The notes: generated by a model not told the origin, from the letters alone. 64,000 bases of DNA from Deltaproteobacteria bacterium (GCA_016210115.1 JACQUW010000180.1:1-64000), one strand, 5' to 3'; shown: positions 34,117-44,255, counted from the stretch's first letter. Translations and numbers: made by a program.

Positions 34117-36930
34117 GTGCAGGAACAGCATGTTGAAGAAAGTCTCGATCGCACACGAGCAAGCCAGAGCTCCGCGCTCTACTTACCGGCGCCGTACCAG
34201 GACTCCGCCGAATCCGGACGTATCATCCTCCGCGACGGCACCACAGCCACGATTCGAGTAGCTCGCCCCGAAGATCGGGAAGCTCTAGCACAGTTTTTCG
34301 GGCAGCTTTCTCCAGAGTCCAAGCGGCGACGCTTTTTCTCCATCTCAGATCCTGGAGCGAAGCTAATCGACTCATTGTGCGATTCTTCCGATCCTCGCTC
34401 GAGGATCACCTTGATTGTCCTTCGGACAATCGAAGGAGCGCCGACCATTATTGCCACGGGCTCCTATGTGATCCATGATTCAAAGTCGGCTGAAATCGCT
34501 CTTACCGTCGACGATGAATTCCAAGGCAAGGGGCTCGGCACACTCCTTCTGGAAAGGCTCGCGCTATTGGCGGTGCGAAGTGGCGTTGTTCGCTTCTGGG
34601 CGGTTACTAGCGTCGAAAACCGGCAGATGTTGGAGGTCTTTCGTAACTCGGGTTTTAAGCTGGAAGAGAAAACCGCGGACGGATATGTGGAGGTCGCCCT
34701 TTCCGTTGAGCCCACCGAAGTGAGTGTCACGCGCTCAGAGATGAGAGACCGGCTCCTTACGACGGCTTCGTTGCGCCCGTTTTTTCAGCCGCAGTCCGTT
34801 GCGGTCGTCGGCGCCTCGCGCAAACCGGGCAGCATTGGTTACCAGCTCATGGAAGCGCTCATCATGAACCGCTTTCAGGGACCGGTTTACCCGGTAAACC
34901 CGAATGCGAGCGTGATCTGCTCGATCCGCGCTTATCCCTCAGTCCGAGATCTGCCGGAAACCGTGGACCTGGCGATCATCGCCGTGCCCCGCGACGCCGT
35001 TCTCAAAGTGGTAGACGAATGCGCCGATCGCGGCGTCAAGGCCCTGGTGGTCATCACGTCCGGATTCGCCGAAGTTGACGCAACGGGACGGGAACTGCAG
35101 CAACGATTGGCTGAAAAGGTTAGAGGTTATGGCATGCGCATGGTCGGGCCCAACTGCTTCGGCCTGCTCAATACCGACCCGCAAATAAGCCTAAACGCAA
35201 GCTTCTCGCCGGTTTTTCCTCCGCCGGGCCGCGTCGCTATGTCGTCCCAAAGCGGCGCGCTCGGCCTGGCGATATTGGCGCTGGCTCAGGAGCGGCAACT
35301 CGGACTCTCAACTTTCGTAAGCGTCGGGAACAAAGCCGATGTGTCCAGCAATGATCTTCTTCAATATTGGGAAGAAGATCCGAACACGAATGTTATTCTT
35401 CTCTATCTCGAGTCATTCGGCAACCCGAGGCGCTTTGCGCGAATCGCGCGGCGTGTCAGTCGCAGCAAGCCGATTATCGCCATGAAGGCCGGAAAGACCC
35501 TGGCTGGAACACGCGCCGCAGGATCTCACACGGCAGCGCTGGCCGCAAGTGAAGTCGCGGTCGAAGCCCTGTTTCACCAGACGGGCATCATCCGCGCGGA
35601 GACGCTCGATGAGATGTTCGATCTGGCGGCAACGCTCGGGAGCCAGCCCTTGCCTCGCGGAAGGCGTGTCGCAATTTTGACGAACGCAGGAGGTCCGGGC
35701 ATTCTCTGCGCGGATAGCTGCGAGGCCGGAGGCCTGGTCGTTCAGGAGCTTTCCAGCGAGACTAAAGCCCGCCTGCGGGGATTCCTGCCGCCCAATGCGA
35801 GCGTGGCTAATCCAGTAGATATGATCGCTTCAGCAACGCCCGATGATTTTCGCCGTTCTATCGAAACAATCCTGGCAGCCGAAGAGATAGACGGACTCAT
35901 CGTCATCTACATTTCAGTGGGACTGGCGAGCACGGAAGCAGTGGACCGGGCAATTCGAGAGGGGGTGGCGGCGGCGCGCGGCTCGGGTGGAAACGAAAAA
36001 CCGGTCCTCGCATGCGTTATGGGTGGGAGAGCTGCGCGGACGCCGCTGCGTCTCTCAGGAGAGCAGATTCCCACCTATCTCTTTCCGGAATCAGCAGGAC
36101 GCGCTCTCAGCAAAGTGGCCGCCTACGCGGAGTGGCGAGCACAACCTGTCGGATTCATTCCGGCATTCGACGATATTCATCCAGATGTTGCCCGACAGCT
36201 GTGTGGGCGAGCCGTCGATGAGCGGGGCGCCGGTTGGCTTTCCACAGAGGAGACGCGTTCGGTTCTTCTTGCGATGGGGCTCCCTTTGCCTTCAGGGGGA
36301 GTGGCCAAAACCGCTGAGGCAGCCGCCATTCTGGCCCGTGATATCGGTTTTCCCGTCGCCGTGAAGCTCGCGTCTCACGAAATCATCCACAAGACCGAGA
36401 TGGGAGGCGTTCGGCTCAATCTAACTGACGAGCAAGCGGTAAAGGATGCGTTTGATGAAATTTGCCGACGCCTTTCCAAAGAAGGCCGGCTTGATGCGAT
36501 GGAAGGCGTTCTGGTTCAACCGATGATTCAAGGGGAAGTGGAGGTCATGGTAGGGGTGGCTGAAGACCCTCTTTTCGGGCCGCTGATCGCCTTCGGCCTT
36601 GGCGGGATTCACGTCGAGATCCTGGGTGACGTGCGTTTCCGAGTCACTCCCCTGACTGAGCGCGATGCTTTCGAAATGATCCAGGAGATCCGCGGATATC
36701 GATTGCTGGAAGGATATCGCGGCCATTCCGCAGCCGATCTTCTGGCGATCCAGGATGTGCTGTTGCGAATCTCGCGGCTCGTGGAAGAGGTCCCGGAAAT
36801 CAGCGAGTTGGATCTCAACCCCATCTTTGCTTTGCCGCCGGGAGAAGGATGTCGGATCGTTGACGCGCGCATCCGTGTCGAGCCTGCAGGCAGACTGCAG
36901 ACGCCGAGGTACACGACCGCGGCTTTTTGA
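34117..36930 (+). CDS. Bifunctional GNAT acetyltransferase / ADP-forming acyl-CoA synthetase-like protein (Pat-like)
   Basis: N-terminal GNAT (GKGLGTLLLERLALLA), CoA-binding domain (FFQPQSVAVVGASRKPGSIGY), C-terminal ATP-grasp (GFPVAVKLASHEIIHKTEMGGVRLNL); GTG start after GGAGG. Confidence 0.92.
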   Translation: MQEQHVEESLDRTRASQSSALYLPAPYQDSAESGRIILRDGTTATIRVARPEDREALAQFFGQLSPESKRRRFFSISDPGAKLIDSLCDSSDPRSRITLIVLRTIEGAPTIIATGSYVIHDSKSAEIALTVDDEFQGKGLGTLLLERLALLAVRSGVVRFWAVTSVENRQMLEVFRNSGFKLEEKTADGYVEVALSVEPTEVSVTRSEMRDRLLTTASLRPFFQPQSVAVVGASRKPGSIGYQLMEALIMNRFQGPVYPVNPNASVICSIRAYPSVRDLPETVDLAIIAVPRDAVLKVVDECADRGVKALVVITSGFAEVDATGRELQQRLAEKVRGYGMRMVGPNCFGLLNTDPQISLNASFSPVFPPPGRVAMSSQSGALGLAILALAQERQLGLSTFVSVGNKADVSSNDLLQYWEEDPNTNVILLYLESFGNPRRFARIARRVSRSKPIIAMKAGKTLAGTRAAGSHTAALAASEVAVEALFHQTGIIRAETLDEMFDLAATLGSQPLPRGRRVAILTNAGGPGILCADSCEAGGLVVQELSSETKARLRGFLPPNASVANPVDMIASATPDDFRRSIETILAAEEIDGLIVIYISVGLASTEAVDRAIREGVAAARGSGGNEKPVLACVMGGRAARTPLRLSGEQIPTYLFPESAGRALSKVAAYAEWRAQPVGFIPAFDDIHPDVARQLCGRAVDERGAGWLSTEETRSVLLAMGLPLPSGGVAKTAEAAAILARDIGFPVAVKLASHEIIHKTEMGGVRLNLTDEQAVKDAFDEICRRLSKEGRLDAMEGVLVQPMIQGEVEVMVGVAEDPLFGPLIAFGLGGIHVEILGDVRFRVTPLTERDAFEMIQEIRGYRLLEGYRGHSAADLLAIQDVLLRISRLVEEVPEISELDLNPIFALPPGEGCRIVDARIRVEPAGRLQTPRYTTAAF

Positions 36931-36951
36931 TTAACCGTCAGGCCGGGCGAA

Positions 36952-37356
36952 TCATCGCTGGAGCGTGGCAAGATACTCGGCGATAACCTTGACTCTTAAA
37001 AGCGATTTCAGTGTCTGGTATTTTTCCGACTCGGCCTCTTTTTCAAAAACTTCGCCCCAGACAGGCATCTGAGCGTCTCCGTGCGCGCGGATCGTTCGGC
37101 TGCCATCGATCGAACTCATGACTCTCTGCAAAGGGTAGACTCCTCTATTCTTTTTCTTGAGCAGGGTTAGATCCGGAGGCTTTATTTTCAAATACCGGCT
37201 GACCGAGCCATTTCCCCTGCCATCCTCCCCATGACATGACGCGCAATATTTGCGATAGAGCGCCCCACTCGAGTCGCCCTCCGCGCCCCAAGTCACAGAG
37301 CCAACATATGTAAACCCTATTGCGAGAACCACACCCAGGAGCTTTGTCTTTTCCAT
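36952..37356 (-). CDS. c-type cytochrome
   Basis: Signal peptide, CASCHGEDGRGNG heme site; ATG at 37356. Confidence 0.85.
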   Translation of the reverse strand: MEKTKLLGVVLAIGFTYVGSVTWGAEGDSSGALYRKYCASCHGEDGRGNGSVSRYLKIKPPDLTLLKKKNRGVYPLQRVMSSIDGSRTIRAHGDAQMPVWGEVFEKEAESEKYQTLKSLLRVKVIAEYLATLQR

Positions 37357-37525
37357 CGCTTCTCCTCCACTAATTTCCTTAAGGCAAATCCGGCTCCTCT
37401 GCAACGTGTCGCCATCCATACTACGCAGTTCGCACATGTGACAAGCGAGACAGTAAAAATATGTAGTGTTTGCAAAAAACAATCCAGGGGACCGCCAAAA
37501 ACAACAGATTAAAGATCAGGATCCC

Positions 37526-37540
37526 AGGCATGTTTCTTGC
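37526..37540 (+). promoter_or_regulatory. sigma-54 candidate AGGCATGTTTCTTGC
   Basis: GG-N10-GC upstream of 37599. Confidence 0.65.
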
Positions 37541-37544
37541 TCGT

Positions 37545-37559
37545 TGGCACTTCTAGTGC
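37545..37559 (+). promoter_or_regulatory. sigma-54 candidate TGGCACTTCTAGTGC (second, tandem)
   Basis: TGGCAC-N5-GTGC directly after the first site. Confidence 0.6.
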
Positions 37560-37598
37560 GAGAACTGACCTCAAGATCATGAAAACCGGAGGTGGATA

Positions 37599-37931
37599 AT
37601 GAAAAGTATGAAGATTTTCATTGTGACCTCTTTGGCGCTGGTGATGTCCGCTTGTGCTACTCCATTGACCACCAGAGAGAAGGCGGCCGGCATCGGAGCC
37701 TTGGGAGGAGCCGCTGCCGGGGGAATCGTGGGCAGCACCGTTGGCCACGCTGGAGCCGGAGCCGCAATCGGCGGCGCGCTTGGACTCGGCGCGGGCGCGC
37801 TTGTAGGCGATCAGCTCCAGTCTCAGGAGGAAAAGCAAAAAGAGCAGGAGCGCCAGCTCGAACAAACCGAGGCCGAGCTTGAACGGCAGCGCAGAGAAAT
37901 TGAGCGGCTCAAAATAGAAAGGGAGTATTAG
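37599..37931 (+). CDS. Glycine-zipper lipoprotein with C-terminal coiled coil
   Basis: Lipobox VMSAC; GALGGAAAGGIVGSTVGHAGAGAAIGGALGLGAGALVGDQ. Confidence 0.85.
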   Translation: MKSMKIFIVTSLALVMSACATPLTTREKAAGIGALGGAAAGGIVGSTVGHAGAGAAIGGALGLGAGALVGDQLQSQEEKQKEQERQLEQTEAELERQRREIERLKIEREY

Positions 37932-38112
37932 CTTGGTGGAAGCGATGAGCATGAAGCAGCGAGAGACGGAATATCTTTCTCCAGACAGTAAATGCTCAAG
38001 AGCGCTGCAGATTATCGCAGTGGCAGGTAGTCATGACAACCTCTGGCTTTTGCTCGGAGCAGGGTTAAAATGAGTAGGTGATCCTGTTATTAGCTGCTCT
38101 ATAGGGTGCTGG

Positions 38113-38132
38113 GTTCCCGCCTGCGCGGGAAC
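38113..38132. repeat. REP/dRS3-like palindrome GTTCCCGC-CTGC-GCGGGAAC
   Basis: Perfect 8-bp inverted repeat; context ggGTTCCCGCCTGCGCGGGAACgacgg resembles widespread genomic repeats. Confidence 0.55.
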
Positions 38133-38169
38133 GACGGGTAAGATACATTTCTGGAGAGAGGAACAAGCC

Positions 38170-38589
38170 ATGAGAAAAAAATTTATCGGCTTTATTCTGG
38201 CAGCGACATTCTGCGCGATCACCGACGCCAACCCGCCCACGCTCAGCGCGGCAGCGACAACGATTGCGCCTTCGTCTGAGGCTCTCGTTTTGCGCAACGT
38301 CGTGATCAGAGATGGGGAGGTCACCGGAGAACTGATGAATAATTCGAAACACACGCTCCGCGAGGCTCAAGTGCTCATTCGCTATACCTGGCATTGGAAA
38401 GATGAGCGCCATCCCAAAGACAACCCGCCAGGGGACGCCATATTTTATACCGTTCCCGGAGAAATACCTCCTGGGGGAACTCTTCGGTTTACGTATAAGC
38501 CATCGGCCCCTTTACGGGCGACTCCGGACGGGAGCTTTGAGACGAGGGTCTCCGTTGCCGGGTTTACGGAAGTCATTCCAGTAAGATAG
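38170..38589 (+). CDS. Exported protein of unknown function
   Basis: Signal peptide; VIRDGEVTGELMNNSKHTLREAQVLIRYTWHWKDE. Confidence 0.7.
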   Translation: MRKKFIGFILAATFCAITDANPPTLSAAATTIAPSSEALVLRNVVIRDGEVTGELMNNSKHTLREAQVLIRYTWHWKDERHPKDNPPGDAIFYTVPGEIPPGGTLRFTYKPSAPLRATPDGSFETRVSVAGFTEVIPVR

Positions 38590-38668
38590 CGCTCCGTCCG
38601 CTAAGAATCTCGGAAATTTCGCTAACCTTTCGGGATTCACATCGCGGGATGAGAGTTGGGAGGAACAC

Positions 38669-39271
38669 ATGTTAGTCGGTAGGCGCATGAGCCGTGACGT
38701 AGTGACAGCAACTCCCGATGATTACCTTTCCACTGCACAGGCCAGGATGTGGCTTGGTGGCTTCCGTCGCATTCCCGTCGTTGAGGACGGTCAGCTCGTC
38801 GGAATCGTTACGGACCGAGACATAAAGGAGCACTGGGGGCGGCTCGAGCGGACCAAAATCAGCGAAGTCATGACGGACAATCCGCTCACAGTCAGTCCCG
38901 AGAGCACCCTGGAAAAGGCAGCTCAGATAATGCTCGAGAAGAAGATCAGCGGCCTTCCTGTCCTCGAACAGGGGAGGCTCGTCGGAATAATCACAACCAG
39001 CGACGTTGTTCAGGCGTTTCTTGATGTGTTGGGCGCTTCGGTGTCCGGCGCGCCGCGCATCGACCTGCTTTTGGAAGGAAAGGGGCAGGACCTCAGCAGC
39101 GCCTCAAAAACTGTCGCCGAGGAGGGGGCGGAGATTCTAGGGTTGGGCACTTACCGGGATCGCTGGGGGAAGAGCGCGGTATGCTATCTGCGCCTGCGAA
39201 CTGAAGACCCGGATCGCGTCGCTGACCTACTCAGACGCAAGGGGTTTAACGTTCTAGGAGTGCATCCCTGA
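38669..39271 (+). CDS. CBS-domain protein (two CBS plus C-terminal domain)
   Basis: MSRDVVTATPDDYLSTAQ..., VMTDNPLTVSPESTLEKAAQIM... Confidence 0.9.
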   Translation: MLVGRRMSRDVVTATPDDYLSTAQARMWLGGFRRIPVVEDGQLVGIVTDRDIKEHWGRLERTKISEVMTDNPLTVSPESTLEKAAQIMLEKKISGLPVLEQGRLVGIITTSDVVQAFLDVLGASVSGAPRIDLLLEGKGQDLSSASKTVAEEGAEILGLGTYRDRWGKSAVCYLRLRTEDPDRVADLLRRKGFNVLGVHP

Positions 39272-39313
39272 GCGAGCGCTGCTCGGCTGAAACCGCCGCT
39301 CTCGTTCAGAGGC

Positions 39314-41797
39314 TTACGATCTTTCCTGAAAATGGCCATTGCCTTCTCCGCGCTCTCCGCTGACCGCAAAAGCTTTGAGGCCTAGCGCCAACTCTCTCAG
39401 CCTGCGGGTCACCGCCTCGTTCACGGTTCCCTCCTCCCCTATTTCGCCGGCGCGAATTCCGGTGAGGATCTCCACACCCTCATCGATATGGCGCACCGGG
39501 TAAACGTTGAATTTCCCCTCACTCACCGCCTGTAGGACTTCAGGCTTCAGGATCAGGTTGCGGATATTGGCCGCCGGAATTATTACTCCTTGATCTCCCG
39601 TTAACCCCTTGACGCGGCACACATCGAAAAAACCCTCGATTTTTTCGTTCACTCCGCCGACAGCCTGGACTTCTCCCCACTGATTGACTGAGCCGGTCAC
39701 CCCGATGTCCTGACGCAGCGGAATGTTCGATATACGGGACAGCAGCGCGTAAAGCTCAGCCGACGAGGCGCTGTCTCCCTCAATTCCCGAGTAGGACTGC
39801 TCGAAACAGAGACTTGCGGAGAGCGCCAGCGGTTTGTCTTGACCGTAGCGGTTGCGAAGATAACCGGAAAGGATCAGTACTCCCTTGTCGTGAATGTTCC
39901 CGCTCAGGTGCGATTCACGTTCGATGTTGATAATTCCGGCCTGTCCCATGGCTACGCTGGCTGTAACGCGTGCCGGCCGGCCAAAGGTATAGCCTCCGAT
40001 CTCAAGCACGGAGAGTCCATTCGCCTGGCCAACCCTCTTGCCTTCAATATCGACCAGAATCGTGCCGTTGGTGATCAACTCCCTGACCTCTTCCTCGATG
40101 CGATTCGAGCGAAACACGCGGTTCTGGAGCGCCTGCTCCACATGACGGGCTGAGACCCTCTGCCCGTCCTCTTTGCGTGCCCAGTAGGCAGCCTCCCTTG
40201 CGAGATCAGAAACCTCCGCGCAGGAGGCCAGAAGCTTTTCCCGGTCGCCCGCCTGCCGGGCACCGAATTCAAGCAATCGCTCCACCGCGACGCGTTCGAA
40301 GTGGGGCAGCCCTTCTTCCTGGCACAGCTTCGCCACCCATCGGCCATAGGCCAGCAGATGACTCTCCTCGATTTCCATCAAGGGACGAAAATCTGCCCTG
40401 ACCTTGAAAATCTCCCGGAACTCTTCATCCCACACATAGAGGAGGTGGTAAAGCAAAGGACTTCCCACCACAATGACTTTCGTGCTTATGTCCACCGGCT
40501 CAGGCTTCAACCCGGAAGCGGAAAAAAGGGCGAAAGGCTCATAGGTCTCCATTTCGATCCGCCGGCTTCTCAGGGTGCGTCTCAACGTCTTCCAGACTGC
40601 CGGTTCCGTCAAAGCATCCTCCAGGCTGAGCACCAGATAGCCGCCGTGAGCCCGGAGCACCGATCCCGATTTGATCCGGGTAAAATTGGTCACCACCCGG
40701 CCGAAGCGATCGACAACCCGTTCAATGGTGCCGAACAGGTTCAGATAACTGGGCGACATTTCAACCAGCACGGGTGCGCCGCCGGTATTGGAATTGTCCA
40801 CAATCACGTTGACTTCGTATTCAAGAAACGGGTCCTGCTCCCGGACCATTGGAAACATAGCAAAGGGTGAAGGCGCGGCGGGCGCCTCCTTAAAGTCGTC
40901 CAGGTTATCCAGAATGTGCTCGCGCACCTCGCCCAGGTAAGCGGTGACTTCCGCATTATCAATCTCGCGTTCGATAGCGCCGATGAGCGGCGTCAAAAGG
41001 TTATCGCAGAATCGGCGCTCCACCAGGCGGATATCCTCTTCCATTTGACGGATCAGATCCCGCTGTTTGTTTGTCAGCTGGCTCATCTCCGCCATCAACT
41101 CGTGTTGCCGTCTATCGATATCTTTCCGCTCCTGCTCGCTTAGCCGGGAAAACTCCTCCGGGCTCTGGAGGACCTTGCCGTCGATCAGAGGAACTATGAT
41201 AACATTGCCTCCCGGCCCGCCTTGAACCAGGAAACCCTTTTCCCGCGCAAGCCGATCCAACTGCGCGTTGAGTTCCTGAGCCCGATTCCCGTACCTCTCC
41301 CTCAGTTGCGCCTTCTCTTTATCGAAAGCCTCCTGGCGAAAAGCCTTGGGGAGATCCTCCTTCAGTGTCTTGATCAGGTTGCGCAAGAGCTGTTTCAGCT
41401 GAACTCCCTGCCGCGCCCTGAGATAAACAGCTCGAGGAGCATCAGGGTACTGGAAGTTATGCACATAAACCCAATCCCCGGGGGTTGGAGCGCTGGCTAC
41501 TCGCGATGCCACCCATCGCTGCAGAGCATGCAGTCTCTCAGAGCCTGCGAGGCCCGAAACGAAGATGTTGAACCGACCTCCGGCGACTCCAAGGCCCAGC
41601 TCCAGAGCAGCCAGCGCCCGCTCCTGGCCCACGAATTCGTCCTCAGGCAACAGTTCTTCCGTCGTCGCAAATCCGCTGTCATACTTCACCGCAAAACGAA
41701 GCTCTTCCGGGCCCAGTGTACGCGGGCGTGAAGCCGTTTTGAGTTTTTCCATTGTGTCCTGTTCTGATCGAGTTTCGCTTGCTGCCGGCAGACTCAT
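39314..41797 (-). CDS. Lon-like ATP-dependent protease (S16 domain), paralogue 1
   Basis: EGDSASSAELYALLSRISNIPLRQDIGVTGSVNQWGEVQAVGGVNEKIEGFFD S16 domain. Confidence 0.92.
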   Translation of the reverse strand: MSLPAASETRSEQDTMEKLKTASRPRTLGPEELRFAVKYDSGFATTEELLPEDEFVGQERALAALELGLGVAGGRFNIFVSGLAGSERLHALQRWVASRVASAPTPGDWVYVHNFQYPDAPRAVYLRARQGVQLKQLLRNLIKTLKEDLPKAFRQEAFDKEKAQLRERYGNRAQELNAQLDRLAREKGFLVQGGPGGNVIIVPLIDGKVLQSPEEFSRLSEQERKDIDRRQHELMAEMSQLTNKQRDLIRQMEEDIRLVERRFCDNLLTPLIGAIEREIDNAEVTAYLGEVREHILDNLDDFKEAPAAPSPFAMFPMVREQDPFLEYEVNVIVDNSNTGGAPVLVEMSPSYLNLFGTIERVVDRFGRVVTNFTRIKSGSVLRAHGGYLVLSLEDALTEPAVWKTLRRTLRSRRIEMETYEPFALFSASGLKPEPVDISTKVIVVGSPLLYHLLYVWDEEFREIFKVRADFRPLMEIEESHLLAYGRWVAKLCQEEGLPHFERVAVERLLEFGARQAGDREKLLASCAEVSDLAREAAYWARKEDGQRVSARHVEQALQNRVFRSNRIEEEVRELITNGTILVDIEGKRVGQANGLSVLEIGGYTFGRPARVTASVAMGQAGIINIERESHLSGNIHDKGVLILSGYLRNRYGQDKPLALSASLCFEQSYSGIEGDSASSAELYALLSRISNIPLRQDIGVTGSVNQWGEVQAVGGVNEKIEGFFDVCRVKGLTGDQGVIIPAANIRNLILKPEVLQAVSEGKFNVYPVRHIDEGVEILTGIRAGEIGEEGTVNEAVTRRLRELALGLKAFAVSGERGEGNGHFQERS

Positions 41798-42216
41798 GGC
41801 TGCTTACCTTTCTTCGCGGTCTTGGGCAAGATAACCCTCAGGACTCCATCCTTGAAGTCTGCGTGGATCTTATCCTTGTCCACGCTCTCCGGAAGAGCCA
41901 TACGGCGCATAAAGGCGCCGGCCTGCCGCTCCTGATAGTGAACTCGACCGACGGTCTGCTTCCGCTCTGAAGAGCGTCTTCCTTGCAGAATGATTTCATT
42001 GCCTTCTACCTCTACCTTCACATCTTCCCCTTTGACGCCGGGAAGGTCCGCTTCAAGCACGAACTCATCGGGCGTCTCGTAGAGGTCAATTGACGGGTTC
42101 CATCCTTGAAGCTCGCCGCTGAACCCCCAAGGTTTGTGGATGAGCTGGTCAAAGAGGCGATCCAGCTCCTGCGGCAGACGCAACGGAAAGGATAGAAACT
42201 TGTCCTGCTTACTCAC
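41794..42216 (-). CDS. Hsp20/alpha-crystallin small heat shock protein
   Basis: EFVLEADLPGVKGEDVKVEVEGNEIILQGRRS...GAFMRRMALPESVD; GTG start. Confidence 0.93.
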   Translation of the reverse strand: MSKQDKFLSFPLRLPQELDRLFDQLIHKPWGFSGELQGWNPSIDLYETPDEFVLEADLPGVKGEDVKVEVEGNEIILQGRRSSERKQTVGRVHYQERQAGAFMRRMALPESVDKDKIHADFKDGVLRVILPKTAKKGKQP

Positions 42217-42243
42217 GAAGTCACCTCAGACTTCTCTTTTCTG

Positions 42244-43248
42244 TTAAGAGATAATTGTTGACTTTTTCACGTCCAGCCAAGCGCAAGCTGTTGTCGCCGC
42301 GCTGCGATTTCTCGAGAGGGTCCGAAATCGATCGCTTCCGTGACGCTGTTTAAGGAAATCCAAAACCCGCCTCTTCGATCCCCAGTCGCTCCACACCACG
42401 CCTCTGACAGGCAGAACCAGCACACGTTCGACCGGAAACGCTTCGAAAAGGTCCGAGGAGAAGTTCACCGGCTCCATCTGGCGATAGCTCCGCTCCACGA
42501 CATCCTTCTCGCGGCTCGTCCCAATAGACCGGCCGATCGTCTCAAAGCACCGGTAAAGGCCAGGCGCGCTATCTCGGACAAGATCCAGCAATGTTCTGAC
42601 TTTGGAAACAATGACCATGGTATTCCACAATCCGCCCTTTCGGATCAGCTCTTCTGCGATATACGAACGCGGCTTCTCGACAAACCGCGCTAAACCAAGC
42701 ACAGGCAGAGGAGCGAGAAAGTCAACCTTTGGACCCGGCACGATATAGCCATATTCCGCTTCCGGAGCCGTGGGCTGTATCCCCAAGAGAATCAAATAGG
42801 AAGGGTGCCGCTCGACGATCCGGAACGCCAGATCCACATACGACATGAAAAGCCCTTCCTCTGCAACGAAATGGTCGGACGGGAGAACCGCCACTGTGGA
42901 GTCTGGATAGCGCTTTTCCACGTGCATGAGAGGAAGAAGAATGCCGGGTCCGGTTTCCTTGTTCTCCGGCTGAACGACAAGCCTGTCCTGCGGGCGCTGT
43001 GAAAGTTGCTGTCGGACTTCGGGATGGCTCAGGTGCTTTCGGCTTATGACCGTGAAGAGCCGCTCCGGGGGAATCAATTTTTCCGCGCGTGAGAAGGTAT
43101 GTTCGAGCATCGAGCGAGTTCCTACGAACCTGACATACTGTTTGGGAAGGAAGTCTCCACGCAACTGCTGAACGAAAGGCCGAAGCCTTCTGCCTTCTCC
43201 CGCCGCGAGGACCACGCCGCACCGGATCGCTTTATCAGGACTGTTCAT
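42244..43248 (-). CDS. Mannose-1-phosphate guanylyltransferase-like sugar nucleotidyltransferase
   Basis: GVVLAAGEGRRLRPFVQQL, VLPSDHFV, WNTMVIVSK; start MNSPDKA at 43248 with GGAGG. Confidence 0.88.
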   Translation of the reverse strand: MNSPDKAIRCGVVLAAGEGRRLRPFVQQLRGDFLPKQYVRFVGTRSMLEHTFSRAEKLIPPERLFTVISRKHLSHPEVRQQLSQRPQDRLVVQPENKETGPGILLPLMHVEKRYPDSTVAVLPSDHFVAEEGLFMSYVDLAFRIVERHPSYLILLGIQPTAPEAEYGYIVPGPKVDFLAPLPVLGLARFVEKPRSYIAEELIRKGGLWNTMVIVSKVRTLLDLVRDSAPGLYRCFETIGRSIGTSREKDVVERSYRQMEPVNFSSDLFEAFPVERVLVLPVRGVVWSDWGSKRRVLDFLKQRHGSDRFRTLSRNRSAATTACAWLDVKKSTIIS

Positions 43249-43294
43249 TGCCGAGCCTCCAGGAAGTGGGTCTTTGATATTTTTTGGTAAAACA

Positions 43295-43309
43295 GCAACA
43301 TTCATGCCA
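43295..43309 (-). promoter_or_regulatory. sigma-54 candidate TGGCATGAATGTTGC
   Basis: TGGCAY-N5-TTGC upstream of the 43248 start. Confidence 0.75.
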
Positions 43310-43413
43310 CGAATCTTGCGGTTCTACTTGAGTCTCTAACAGAAAGTTTCTAGAAAGTTTCGCACGAGAGGAAAAAAAGACGCAGAGATCATCGCAACAG
43401 TGCGACGAGACAC

Positions 43414-44169
43414 TCAGTTTTCACCCTTCTTGAGAAAGGAGGCCAGCAGGTCTATGGGGACCGGAAAGACAATGGTCGAGTTTTTCTCCGCGGATACCTC
43501 AATTAGACTTTGCAAGAATCTAAGATGTAAGGCCATCGGTTGTTTCCCGATGACCTCGGCTGCCTCCGCCAGTTTCTGCGAAGCCTGAAATTCTCCCTCC
43601 GCGTGGATAATCTTAGCACGCCGTTCTCTCTCCGCCTCCGCCTGCTTTGCCATCGCTCGCTGCATCTCCTGCGGTAAATCTATGTGCTTGATTTCCACCA
43701 ACACCACCTTGATCCCCCATGGTTCGGTCTGAGCATCCAGAATCTCCTGGATACGACTGTTGATCTTCTCCCGCTCGGACAAGAGCTCGTCCAGTTGAGC
43801 CTGTCCACAGACGCTCCGTAATGTCACCTGGGCAAGCTGGGACGTGGCAAAGAGATAGTTCTCCACTTCCCGAATCGCCCGATTGGGCTCCAATACCCTA
43901 AAGTACAAGACCGCGCTAACCTTGACGGACACGTTATCTCTCGTGATCACGTCCTGGGGAGGGATCTCCATCGTGACTGTACGAAGCTCCACCCGGATCA
44001 TCCTCTCGATGAAAGGGATAACGTAGGTAATCCCGGGACCGCGCGGATCCACCATGCGCCCAAGCCTGAAAATGACCGCTCGCTCGTATTCCCTTAAGAT
44101 CTTGATTCCGCTGATAAGCAATAGGCCCACAATAATCAGAAACGTGGCAACGGGCCCAAGACCAAACAT
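43414..44169 (-). CDS. Slipin (SPFH/stomatin family)
   Basis: [39 protein letters not shown]. Confidence 0.93.
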   Translation of the reverse strand: MFGLGPVATFLIIVGLLLISGIKILREYERAVIFRLGRMVDPRGPGITYVIPFIERMIRVELRTVTMEIPPQDVITRDNVSVKVSAVLYFRVLEPNRAIREVENYLFATSQLAQVTLRSVCGQAQLDELLSEREKINSRIQEILDAQTEPWGIKVVLVEIKHIDLPQEMQRAMAKQAEAERERRAKIIHAEGEFQASQKLAEAAEVIGKQPMALHLRFLQSLIEVSAEKNSTIVFPVPIDLLASFLKKGEN

Positions 44170-44240
44170 AACGCTCTCCTCTCCCCGTCTCTTCGTCGGG
44201 CGTGTTTAGTTCGGCTTCAGTTATTTTTCTAGCAGAACGA

Positions 44241-44255
44241 GCAACGCCCGTGCCA
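44241..44255 (-). promoter_or_regulatory. sigma-54 candidate TGGCACGGGCGTTGC (full consensus match)
   Basis: Matches TGGCACG-N4-TTGC exactly, upstream of slipin. Confidence 0.85.

Noticed and set aside
37401-37414. Sigma-54-like TGGCGACACGTTGC (minus) upstream of the c-type cytochrome
   Set aside because: GG to GC spacing is N9 rather than N10, and the -24 element deviates; not counted in the motif list.
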